Assembly: GCA_003427395.1 (NCBI GenBank)
Contig: BFEA01000339.1
Location: 364,091-399,053 of the forward strand
Source of the DNA: Chara braunii
Lineage: Eukaryota > Streptophyta > Charophyceae > Charales > Characeae
Length of the DNA: 34,963 nt
Reading direction: 5' to 3'
Below the pieces are notes generated by a model. That model was not told where the DNA came from. It worked only from the letters and a program-made list of their open reading frames with translations, and ran no database searches. The position numbers and the translations under genes were made by a program. Positions 9,683 through 18,722 of this stretch are shown here, piece after piece; the stretch's first letter is position 1; every line of letters begins with the position of its first letter.

Positions 9683-9775
9683 CAGATCCCACTAGCCCCT
9701 GTTGTTCATTTCGGACCGTTGATCTTTGTAATCGAGGGTGAAAAATGAATAATCCAGGGTCGTGGGATCTGACCC
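9683..9775. repeat. Short foldback related to the 166-bp family ends
   Basis: The left arm contains CAGATCCCACTAGCCCC and the right arm GTGGGATCTGACC, with imperfect pairing across a TTCATTT/AAATGAA core. It resembles the ends of the 166-bp family but is only about 93 bp. Confidence 0.5.
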
Positions 9776-10025
9776 TTAGACACCAAATGAGACGGAGGGA
9801 GTCACTGTCTCAGATGATCCCTCGAGGGAATCCACTTAATGCATCCTATTCCTGGTAGAAGAGAGAGTATTCTGTAGGTGTGAGACTGAGTCTGCGTCGC
9901 TCCACCTACTATAGCCTATACTAGGCTATAAAATTTTCCAATAGGTGAACTCCCAACCAGACGCAGTGATAGCACTACAAGACACGGCATCAAAAGCGTA
10001 TTGTCTGTCCAGACTACAGGGAGTA

Positions 10026-10147
10026 GGGTCTCACCACACCACTCTCGAAATGTGGAAAAGACAAAAATGTGGTGGGTGCATCTGGCCACGTACTAGCCGG
10101 AAGTTCATTCTCATTTTGCACATTTCGAGAGTGGTGTGGCCATGCCC
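10026..10147. mobile_element. 122-bp GGGCCTCG-family TIR element, TSD GTA
   Basis: It starts GGGTCTCACCACACCACTCT and ends with GAGTGGTGTGGCCATGCCC. GTA flanks both ends (10023-10025, 10148-10150). The interior reads in the same orientation as the copy at 5656. Confidence 0.9.
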
Positions 10148-10372
10148 GTACACTCTCCAACTTGGGGTCCACACCGTGCATTCCTTGAGGGATTCCCTGC
10201 GTAACCAATTTTGCAGTTAAGGAACTCGGTACAAACTCGGATTTAAAAAGAAGAAGAAAAAAAAAAGCCACAAACTACGCCGCGGTCACAAAAAGAGTTT
10301 GAAAATACACTTTGGGCAAAAAACAGTCTCAAATTGCACTTTGGGAATTTAGGTTATCAGGTCCTTGTGTGA

Positions 10373-10469
10373 GGGCATACTCACACTGCGACCCAAAATC
10401 TCAAAATCCCCCCCCAAAAAAGCGTTGAGGGTGGATCACACAAATAGACCCGAGCAATCAAGAGTCGGG

Positions 10470-10500
<31 letters not shown>

Positions 10501-10560
10501 TATTACTGTGCCCATTTGTCATTGGCCTGTGTAGCCTCGCCGGGCAGAGGTCACCGCAAA
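10373..10560. mobile_element. Left part of a GGGCATACTCACACT TIR element
   Basis: The TIR GGGCATACTCACACT is followed by blocks similar to the copy at 34365: TGTGCCCATTTGTC, GGCCTG and GCAAATGCCCT. A 28-base poly(A) interrupts it near 10470-10497. Similarity stops near 10560 and no right end follows, so the copy is truncated or split by the next region. Confidence 0.7.
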
Positions 10561-10589
10561 TGCCCTTTTTTTCTCCCCTCGTCTCGTGT

Positions 10590-11380
10590 TATTTGTGGCC
10601 TTCCAGGGAAATACCGAAGAACGTGGCGACAGGACTGAGTCTCTCTCTCTTGCTCGCTCAATTGTATGAGCAATTATCCTTGGTTGCACCACAATTAATA
10701 TGTTGTGGCGTCATTGTTCCCGCCACTGTAGTGACGAGTGGGAGGGGAGAGATAGAAGAGTTGGATAGGGCTGTGATTGTTAAAGCCTTGGATCACTGGG
10801 CATTGGGGGAACTCTTGGCCTTCTGGCAAAAGAGAATCTCAGTCAAAAATCAATGATTGGTCTGAATCAGGAGGAATTGATGAAGGTAAAGGAGGAATGT
10901 AGAAAGGAGGCGAATGAGTGGTTCGAAATCGGAAGATGCAATTTCCTGGCTTTAGGGGGCATCACTGGCTGTGTGGGAAGATTCGACATGAATTTTCCCC
11001 TGATCGAGCATCTCATCAAGGGATTCGAACCAGAGAAGTGGGAAGGAGAAGGCATTGAGAAGATGAGAGAAGTCCTGGTCACTGAGCTTTCGAAATGCAA
11101 TCTGACTGTTCGAAAAACCATGCAGCTTGAGTTCCTCGATCGCTATGGCGAAGGAGCATGGATTACGAGCTTGGGATGCGAAAGGGCGGGAGTTGACTTC
11201 ACTGAAACTTACCAGAATGGAGGAGGAGGGAACCTGAGGTTGAAAGGAGCCTGGAATGGTATCAGCCAAGAAAGGAAGATGGTTTTCTCCCCACTCTTCT
11301 TCGAGATGATGGCTCAACCAAGAGAAAAGAAGAGGAGCCGCGATGAAACGAACTCTTGCCCCTCGGATGAGGAACGCTGA
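10590..11380 (+). CDS. Unrecognised coding-like frames, gag-like in character
   Basis: Two frames abut: one ends at 10856 and the next starts with ATG at 10853, overlapping in AATGA. The second encodes 175 residues: a charged helical N-terminal half, a glycine-rich stretch (NGGGGN, about residue 123-128), and a basic end (EKKRSRDE) resembling a nuclear localisation signal. I do not recognise a family, and there is no CCHC knuckle or protease motif. The abutting frames could be a genuine overlap or one frame broken by a frameshift. The setting, between a truncated TIR element and (TA)n/hammerhead sequence, suggests a retroelement ORF. Composition is more coding-like than its surroundings. Confidence 0.35.
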
Positions 11381-11635
11381 TCTAGGATCATTCTAATTCT
11401 AGACTCTACTTATGTTTTGCTGCTTTTCGCAACTAGAGCTAGAAAGAATAAGAGAAAACTATTGCTAATTTGAAGGTGGTTCGGATTCCACCAATAAGAT
11501 TTCAATTCTGTTTCTTGCTTCGCATACGAGTTTCAGTCTCGGTTCGCCCCTCATTGCTCTTTTAGAAATCCTTCGACCACTCAGGGATGATCAAAGGAAT
11601 CTTCTACTTAATTAAAAAATATAAATACCGGGCAG

Positions 11636-11665
11636 TTCTATTTGACGATATATATATATATATAA
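11636..11665 (+). repeat. Truncated (TA)n-flanked unit
   Basis: TACCGGGCAGTTCTATTTG followed by ACGATATATA matches the right half of the longer unit at 11927-12001 and, reversed, the units at 14214 and 14293. Confidence 0.75.
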
Positions 11666-11878
11666 TTATAATTATAAAAGTAATATTTTAATAACACCCA
11701 GATTTCAGTACTGGACGGATTGTGCATCAATCACCACCTCTCAAATACGCTCTCAATTCTAATTTAGCTCCACTAAAAAGTTTTTTTCTGCAAAGTAAGG
11801 CTCTGTGGTGTTACTTGAAATCTACTAAAGGATCCATGCCAGATCTCAACTTATCAAAATATATATATATTCAGCCTC

Positions 11879-11915
11879 CTGATGAGTCGGCGAAACTCCG
11901 ACGAAACAGTTTGTC
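11879..11915 (+). ncRNA. Hammerhead-ribozyme-like core
   Basis: The conserved CTGATGA (11879-11885) is followed by a perfect 5-bp stem II (GTCGG 11886-11890, CCGAC 11898-11902) with a 7-nt loop, then GAAA (11903-11906). A possible 3-bp stem III with a 3-nt loop leads to GTC, and cleavage would fall after 11915. This fits the type I geometry known from Penelope-like elements and plant retrozymes. Stem I is not evident: the bases before CTGATGA and after GTC do not pair. The copy is therefore probably inactive alone or damaged. Confidence 0.6.
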
Positions 11916-11926
11916 ACAGCCCCTCG

Positions 11927-12001
11927 TTTGTTGTCCTCTTCTCTCTCTCTGCCTACGGCTTACCGGGCAGTTCTATTTGTGACAAGATATATATATATAT
12001 A
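11927..12001 (+). repeat. 65-bp unit ending in (TA)n, downstream of hammerhead core
   Basis: The unit runs from TTTGTTGTCCTCTTC through TGCCTACGG and ACCGGGCAGTTCTATTTGTG into (TA)n. The same unit occurs in reverse orientation twice at 14214-14347. TTGTCAC at 11911-11917 is the inverse of GTGACAA near 11979. Confidence 0.85.
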
Positions 12002-12239
12002 TGGGAGATCCAAGGGGAGAGGGGTCTTGTGTCTTATTTCGGAAGAGAAAGGATTGTGTAAATGCTTGTCCATCTGCAAACCACACTGTTTATAAAAAAA
12101 AAAAAAAAATCCTCTGGGTCTAGGAACAAAGAACTTAAACATAGGGCAGCTAGAAGAAAATGACCATCAGGCCTGTTGCAGCCAGAAGAAAGTCTTTTAA
12201 AGAGTTTCTTGCAGCTAGTTAGGCTGAAGTTTACTAGTG

Positions 12240-12560
12240 GCCTGAGTCTATCTCTGCTTCTTTGCTTCCTTACTCCCTCTCTCTTCCTTCCCCCTCTCTA
12301 TATCCCTCTCTTCATCCTTCATCTCTCTCTCTCTTCTTCCTTTCTTCACCTCTCTCTATCCTTCCACTTCTTCAAAATCTCTCCGTTCTTCCCCCTTCGC
12401 CTCTCTCCCTCTCTCCCGTCTCCCCTCTTAAAGACTATCTATCTCTTCTTCCTTCTTCACCACTCTCTCGCTATTCCACCATTCTTCACCTTTTCTCTCT
12501 TCTCCCCTTTCTTCACTCTCTCTGTCTCCGCTCTTTGCTTCCTCCTTTTCTGTTCTCTTC
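12240..12560. other. Pyrimidine-rich tract without gene
   Basis: Mostly CTCT, TTCC and CCTC combinations. The long plus-strand frames here are serine/leucine low-complexity and I do not regard them as proteins. Confidence 0.7.
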
Positions 12561-12701
12561 ACTTCTGCATTCACTCAGAACCGGCAAAACAACTCGGAAT
12601 TATGAAAATTGAAGAATAGACGGAGAAAGAGGGAGGGAATTTTTTCAGCTTTAGCAGACACAACTCACATCGGCCTTCCATCATTTAGTAGAAACTGAAC
12701 T

Positions 12702-13011
12702 ACCAGACCAACGAAACATGCCACCCTCCGTCGGAATGACGGGCGAATCATGAAAGTCGTTGGCCATTAGTAGATCAAAAGGTAAACGTGGTATGAATTT
12801 AAGGACTCAAGATGGAGGCTAGGCAGCCTGGTTATGTGGCCTGTACGGACAATTTCAGTATCTGCAGATGTTTTCTTTGAGGATCTGGCCTGGGAAGTAC
12901 GTGGTTTGAGAAGTCACTCGCTTTTGTCGTCTAATCACAGCAGAAATCTGGACATCTCGATTTTGTCGTCTAATTACAGCAGAATTCTGGACATCTGGCT
13001 AAAATTCCTTA
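12702..13011. repeat. Direct repeat copy 1 (about 290-310 bp), followed by (TA)n
   Basis: It shares long blocks with 13717-14000: CCGTCGGAATGACGGG, TTTAAGGACTCAAGATG, TGGTTATGTGGCCTGTACGG and ATTCTGGACATCTGGC or close variants. A short internal repeat built on TTTTGTCGTCTAAT occurs twice near its end. The copy runs into (TA)n(TAA)n at 13013-13043. Confidence 0.85.
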
Positions 13012-13013
13012 AA

Positions 13014-13045
<32 letters not shown>

Positions 13046-13716
13046 GGAGAAAAGAGAGAGAGGAGGGAAAAAGTGATCCGGTGGCATGATTCATCCTCTT
13101 ATTTGCTCTTTCCCCTCGCCCGCTTTCTTTCTGATACCTCTATTTTCTTCATCCGCCTCTCCTTCACACTATCTCCCCCTCCCAACACTCATCCCTCATC
13201 ACCTCTAGCCTCGGTCACTTGATACGGGCAGAATAAGAATAAATTCACTAGGAAATTGTGAATGAACTTTCACTAAGAAATGGCCAGACGCATACGCCAC
13301 ATTCTTCGTAGGAATGATTTAGCATGGTAAAAAAAAAAAAAAAAAAAAAAAAAACTTACTTGAAAGGCGAGGATCTAATAAACTCGCTCAGAATGACTCT
13401 GAGCAAAGGATTGAGAAAAATAGCGGAGAAAGACCAATGACTGCTGCGGCCTTTTCTGCATCGATACCACTGCTCCTTAACCCGCCCAAAAAGCTCGTTT
13501 TAAAACTCAAGCTCATCGAAAAGAAAAGGGATCAGAGAGGAATTTCGCGACCTACCAGATCTGAGGGAATCAGACAGTCGGGCAAGCCCAAACCTATTGG
13601 ATTTCAAAAACGCCAAATATCCTAGTGCAGAGGATCTGAACCACATAGATGGCTTGTCTACCCGAAGACTGTTTGCTAATTCAAGGGTGAAGTGGAGGGC
13701 AGGTTCATCCCCGAAA
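13012..13716. other. Sequence between direct repeats; no gene
   Basis: It contains (TA)n(TAA)n, a CT-rich stretch (13090-13200), a degraded relic of the 122-bp TIR interior (13255-13320, with GTGAATGAACTTTC and GCCACATTCTT) and 25 A residues ending near 13353. The short frame at 13437-13625 is unrecognised. Confidence 0.5.
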
Positions 13717-14000
13717 AACTGCCAGACCATCCGTCGGAATGACGGGTAAATCATGAAAACCGTTGGCCTTTTGTAAAACAATAGGTAGAACGTGGTATGA
13801 TTTAAGGACTCAAGATGAAGGCTAGGCAACCTGGTTATGTGGCCTGTACGGACAATTCAGTATCTGCAGAAGATCAGGCCTCAGAAGTACGCGGCATGGA
13901 AAGTCACTCGTTTTGTCGTCTAGTTACAGTAGAAATCTGAACATCTCGCTTTTGTCGTCTAATTATGGCAGAAATCTGGACATCTGGCCAAAATCCCTTT
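13717..14000. repeat. Direct repeat copy 2, followed by A-rich tail
   Basis: This is the second copy of the 12702-13011 repeat, about 1 kb downstream in the same orientation. It is followed by an A-rich stretch (14000-14029) instead of (TA)n. The pair might be terminal repeats of a retroelement or two SINE-like insertions with A/TA tails. Confidence 0.85.
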
Positions 14001-14192
14001 AAAAAAAAATAAAAAAAAACAAAGACAAAAATGCATAGCATTCTGGCGCCAGTAGCATCGGAACCAAATGACAAACGCAACCTTAGGAACCCAAAAGCCA
14101 CCCCTCCTTTCAAAAAAAAAATTAAAAAAAAATCAATCTCTCTTCTCCTTTCTTGACCTCAACTTCTTACCACCTTCACTTTTCCCGATTTT

Positions 14193-14368
14193 TATATATA
14201 TATATATATATATCGTCACAAATAGAACTGCCCGGTAAACCGTAGGCAGAGAGAGAGAAGAGGACAACAAATATATATATATATATATATATCGTCAAAT
14301 AGAACTGCCCGGTAAACCGTAGGCAGAGAGGGAGAAGAGGACAACAAATATATATATATATATATATT
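14193..14368 (-). repeat. Two tandem (TA)n-flanked 65-bp units, reversed
   Basis: Units at about 14214-14270 and 14293-14347 (spacing 79 bp) begin CGTCA, continue with AATAGAACTGCCCGGTAAAC and CGTAGGCAGAGAG, and end AGGACAACAAA. (TA)n separates and flanks them. They are the reverse complement of 11927-12001. Their position just before the gag-like frame hints that they could belong to the DIRS-like element terminus. Confidence 0.88.
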
Positions 14369-14413
14369 TGTTTCAAAATTTGCACCTTTTCTCACTTTCT
14401 TGTTTGCAAACAG

Positions 14414-14771
14414 ATGAACGCCTTCACAAAAGCTTTCATCAAAACCAGGGGGACAGATATTTTGGTAAATTCTGTCGTGTACGTATTCTGCAACACCCCT
14501 ACGATAGGATACTATCCTGCTAAAGTCCTCAAAGATATCTCCGAATCAGGCGCCTGGAAGATACTATTTATGAAGTCAGGGGAGAGGACAATTCTGAAAC
14601 AATCCCGGCAGCCCTCTTGAATATCAAAGTAACCCTTCCCGAAGCTGAATCCAAGAAAGGCAAGAAGCCTCTGGCTCATTCTGAGGATGAACAGCTTTCC
14701 GAAAGCGATCTAGAAACATCGCTCAAGAAAGCCGCCCTCAAAAGAGGAAGAGACCAAGCTATCTAAGGCGA
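14414..14771 (+). pseudogene. gag-like N-terminal part, frameshifted
   Basis: An ATG at 14414 opens a frame of 68 codons (MNAFTKAFIK start). The protein-like text then continues in another frame (SETIPAALLNIKVTLPEAES) and again shifts near 14735-14765 into the frame of the following gag segment. At least two small indels are implied. The content is charged, with an acidic serine-rich portion (HSEDEQLSESD). It would act as the structural/nucleoprotein part of the DIRS element, but this is positional inference; no domain is recognised. Confidence 0.5.
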
Positions 14772-15555
14772 ATGCATTCCAGTGGTCACTCAGACTCAGA
14801 TAGCGATGAGATCGACATGGAAGATATGAGCCTTGCTGATGAAGCAAGAATCAATGCCCTATTCCAGGAAATCATATTGGAAATCACGCCCAAATGCACC
14901 GCAGCCGCGGAAGAGGTTAAGCACCTCCACAAGATCTATCAGGCCCCTCCTTGGAGGAGGCACATCGATTTAATCATCAGGGTCAAAATGGTTCATCTAG
15001 CCTATACGCAATACGGAACAGACAAAGATGAGGCCAAGGCCTTTGAGAACGACACTAACCGTGTGACAAGGCGTTTGTGTGACTCTCCGATCCCTCAGAA
15101 GATCAAGGATTGGCTGAAGCAATCCCAACTTTACACATCAATCAAAGCTCTCCCAAAGATCCTCAAGGCATGGAGCGACAGAGATTACAAGGCGGCAAGA
15201 AGGTACAAATTTTATCTGCGCACCTTAAGGGGCATAGCATCAAGCCCCCCGGCATTTTTCGGTTGGTGCTGCACTTTTAAAACACCCTCAATAGAGGAGC
15301 AAATAATGAGAATGATTCATATTCGAAGGGGTTCAGGGGCGCTTATCATGCCCGCCGGCATTTTCGGGTTAAAGAACCTGGGGAAGACATCGCCAAGGTA
15401 AGCATTTAAGAATACTAACCAATGCATCATATCTTATTTTCAGACAACCATCTGACTACCAGTACAAGAAGGACAAGAACAACTACAACTCAAGGCAGCA
15501 ATTCCAGGACCAAGACCAGCGGAGGGACGACGGACGAAGGCCACACAATGGCTAG
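14772..15555 (+). CDS. gag-like ORF of DIRS element, two exons
   Basis: The first exon (to 15397) encodes about 208 residues: an acidic start (SDSDSDEIDMEDM) then a helical body with SIKALPKILKAWSDRDYKAA and an aromatic segment (PPAFFGWCC). Without splicing a TAA at 15399-15401 ends it. Removing 15398-15443 joins it to QPSDYQYKKDKNNYNSRQ and a charged R/D/Q-rich tail ending at TAG 15553-15555. Such a polar tail is common between gag and pol in DIRS elements. The pol start ATG at 15548 lies inside this end. There is no CCHC zinc knuckle. ATG 14772 is a convenience start; the real protein probably begins at 14414. Confidence 0.6.
15398..15443 (+). other. 46-bp spliceosomal-type intron in the gag-like ORF
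   Basis: Donor AAG|GTAAGC, branch-point-like TACTAAC at 15413-15419 and acceptor TATTTTCAG|AC. The length is not a multiple of 3, retention gives an immediate stop, and removal keeps the frame open for another 37 codons of suitable composition. All four signals together make this convincing, though 46 bp is short. Confidence 0.75.
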
Positions 15556-17779
15556 GCATTTGCCGACTGTCAAGCAATTGCTTGCACTACTCAACCACTT
15601 TCCATCAATTGGGCAGGCATCCTGCGCCATGCAATTGCTTTCAAGAACTGAAGAATGGCTCAACAAGCCAGAGGATTTCAAGGCAGCTTCACTGAGGGAT
15701 CATTTCAACCAATGAGAAGATATGTTGGGAGGATCAAACCGAAAAGATTCAAGAAATGTACTCAATTGGATTAATAATGGAGTCTGTTTAAAGTTTGAGG
15801 GAACAAGCCACAATGATCAATCAAAGATTATGGAAGTCTAGAGAATGGTCACAAAATTAATAACTCTCCAAGAATTTGAAAGGACTTTGAGAGAAGAGAA
15901 ACCACCGGCTATCCATTTTTCCACCTATGACCTTTCTGAGGAGAACCAGCAATTTGCTGACTCCACCTTAGAAGGATTGCTCAATCAAGGTGTCATTTGT
16001 GAAACCTTTTCGCCAATCGTCATCAATCCTATTTTTGTAATCGAGAGCTCCCTCAAAAAGAGATCTATCATGGACTTAAGATTTGTAAACCTTTTCATTT
16101 TTTTTTCAAAATTTCATTATGAGTCTATCTCGGACATCGCTGCAGCTTGCTCCTTCAATCCTATAACTGACTTTGTCACCACCTATGATGTCAAGAATGG
16201 ATACTACCACATTCTGGTCAACGAAAAATCCAGAAATTATCTTGCTTTTCAATGGAAGAATAAGTTTTTTAATTTCACAACTCTCTGTTTTGGAATATTT
16301 ATTCAGCATCTTGGATTTTTACTACGGTCATGCATAAATTAATGACCTCACTAAGATTAAAATCTATCTGCATCTTCTCATACATTGACGACTCGCTGAT
16401 AATACACCGAACCTATCTCCAGAGCCTATGGTCATCCTTCATCTACACTTGTCTACTCCAAAAATTGGGTTTTTTTCTAAGTCTAGACAAATGCTCTTTT
16501 CTACCATCTCAGCATGTGAAGTTTCTTGGGTTCACTATTGATTCCCACTGCAAGCTAATCGCAATTCCCAAGGAGAAATCATTGAGAATCTGTAAAACGA
16601 TTCAGTCTATGCTAACCAAGTCAACAGTTACTAGCAGGGATATTTCTTCCATAGTCGGAAAGCTAACCGCACTTGCTGGCGCCTTTCAACCAGCAGTAAC
16701 CTTCTGTTTTCACCTTCATCAAGCCATCAACCCAGACGCTTGGGCTTCTACCTTGCCTCTTCCAGAAGAAGCCCTTAATGATCTAATCTGGTGGCTAACT
16801 AACATACTAAGAATCAAAGAAAGAAGTTGGGCAATCAAGCCTATCGAACTAACCATCCAAACGGATGCCTCCGACCATGCGATTGGGGCGGTCATCTATC
16901 CCAACCAAGGAAGAAGAGAAAGATTGAGCATTCCCCTCCCTGAAGAATGGCTGGGAACTTTCAGTACCTACAGAGAGCTTTTTGGTGTATTATACACCCT
17001 CTCTTTTGTTCAGAAGCGTTTTTCTCTTCCCTCCAATGAGATCTCAGTCAAGGTCGTCGGTGACAACGCAGGAGTTGTTGCTCTTCTAAAAAACTGGAAG
17101 TCGCACGATGCACGAATGAACTCCCTCCTTAAAAAGATAGCAACTATCCTCTTGGAATCACAGGGGCAAATAAAACCAATCTGGGTACCTCGCACCCTGA
17201 AAGCAGATGCCGACTCTCTCTCAAAATGGAAGGATCCCACTGATTGGGGTCTCGCACCTTATCAAATCTCCCAAATTTTTTGAATTTTTTTTTCGAAAAC
17301 TTGGAGTGCCCTCAACGGATTTGTTCGCATCGCAAACTCGTCATGTTTCTAACTGCTTTGTATCTGAAATTTGGTGCAAAAGTTGCAATGATGTGGATGC
17401 CTTATCGTTGAACTGGCAGGAATTTCAAGGCGATTCTTACCTTCGGCTCTTTCCCCCTGTCACTCTTGTTTGCCAAGTGGTGAGAAAAATGAAGACTTAC
17501 GGAGGAGAATACTTACTTATCGCCCCCGCGGCACCAAGAGCAGTCTGGTCACCCATGGTTGCCGCAATGTGCTGCTCCGGGACTATAGAAATCCCCAACT
17601 TGCCTTCCTCATGCATTTCCAATTCAAGAGTACCCAAGGGTACGCGTAATCCAGGAACTTCCAAGCGCTTGGCCAGACGAATCTCGTTGCCGACTAGCTC
17701 CCCTTGTATGGCAACCATAACCATATCGAACGAAGGAAGAGAAACTCTTCCAGGAACCTTGATCCAGCATTTGCTCTAA
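15548..17779 (+). pseudogene. DIRS-type reverse transcriptase / RNase H (pol), degraded
   Basis: ATG 15548 overlaps the gag stop. The frame holds in-frame stops TGA 15713-15715 and TAG 15839-15841, then the RT domain with first catalytic Asp in TYDVKNGY (16187-16189). A frameshift near 16295-16310 moves the text to the frame carrying SYIDDSL (the catalytic pair at 16387-16392). RNase H follows, with acidic residues in QTDAS (about 16864), the YREL Glu (about 16975), GDN (about 17062) and the ADADSLS region (about 17212). A second frameshift in a T-run near 17275-17292 leads to a DIRS-typical tail (STDLFAS, DALSLNW, LRLFPPVTLV). It would copy element RNA into DNA. The 3' end overlaps the recombinase frame on the other strand. 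Confidence 0.88.
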
Positions 17780-18692
17780 GGTCCACCCTCGGCGGATTCC
17801 CTCACGGACACTACCAACTCGGAAACTATGGCTGCTACTCAATCCTTCCAAGCCGGCTCGTTCAAACCAGGTTCGCAGATGACGATTGAAGACATTCAAA
17901 GTCAAGGCTTATTGAGATCGACGACCTCGGAAGATGGGACCAGTCCGAAGGTCTTCACCAAGTTTACTGTAACTTTCGCATAACTTTGGAAACAGTTCTA
18001 GGAAGGTATCTCCTGCACCAGAAGGTTTCTCTAGGTTTATTACCACCGACTTCCCTCTCCGTTGGGTCTTTGTATAACGTGGTTGAGCCATCTGAGTGTT
18101 TGTGTCAATATCACTACTCTCCAATCGAAGACCTTCGCCACCACGTTGCTAACTCTCCCAGAGATAGGTCATTATACAGAGATCCCAAAGAGACTCAGCA
18201 TATTCCCATCCTTTCTGAATTTTCATGCAGGAACAGATGCATTCCCGAAGTTGGGTCATTTTTTCATTTGTCATTGGCGAAGCTTTCTCCTCATGAACAC
18301 CTAGGTGCGCAACCTTATTCCGATAAGCATGACGATACATCTGGACCTTAGCAGATTGGCAGGGATTGTTGTTCCCCTCTCGACCTAGGAGTTCAAAGCA
18401 TTTATTAAGGTTACAAAAATTTCCTTCCAAATTACTAACCGATACGAACCTATTCCCATTCCGATCTATTGTACGGGATCAACTTTGCAGATCTGGTATT
18501 AAGCATCCTTCAACAAAGGATAAGATATCTAAGTCAATACAATTGTTTAAGTTTCTTCCAACTCCCTGCTAATTCAACCATTGACCTAAGCACCATAAGA
18601 GGCGACCCCTCTCCTTGTCTACAATGTTACTCATCCCATGAGTGCTTATCAACTCAACACTCCTCTGGAGACCATCTTCATAAGATCGCTGG
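17624..18692 (-). pseudogene. Tyrosine recombinase of DIRS element, opposite strand
   Basis: A single minus-strand frame of about 355 codons is interrupted by four stops (at 18569-18571, 18479-18481, 18149-18151 and 17909-17911) but shows no frameshift. The catalytic pattern is visible: arginine box QRGGEG (Arg 18143-18145), HSFR (His 17828-17830, Arg 17819-17821), a GSW in place of the usual second histidine, and the nucleophile tyrosine in FVRYGY (17723-17725). It would insert circular element DNA by site-specific recombination. All four stops can be explained by single C-to-T changes, which suggests decay under cytosine methylation (inference). Its 3' end overlaps pol tail to tail. Confidence 0.82.
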
Positions 18693-18715
18693 GAAGAAGA
18701 TCAGCTTGTGAGGTT

Positions 18716-18722
18716 TTTTATA
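18716..18722 (-). promoter_or_regulatory. TATA-box-like motif upstream of the recombinase
   Basis: On the minus strand TATAAAA lies about 25 bp before the beginning of the open recombinase frame. Position and sequence fit a core promoter that would serve the opposite-strand gene independently of gag-pol. Confidence 0.4.

Noticed and set aside
12176-12619. 147-codon leucine/serine-rich protein
   Set aside because: Translation of a pyrimidine-rich tract, with similar text in another frame.
17497-17724. 75-codon minus-strand frame overlapping the recombinase end
   Set aside because: A different frame from the recombinase, without motifs; a shadow.
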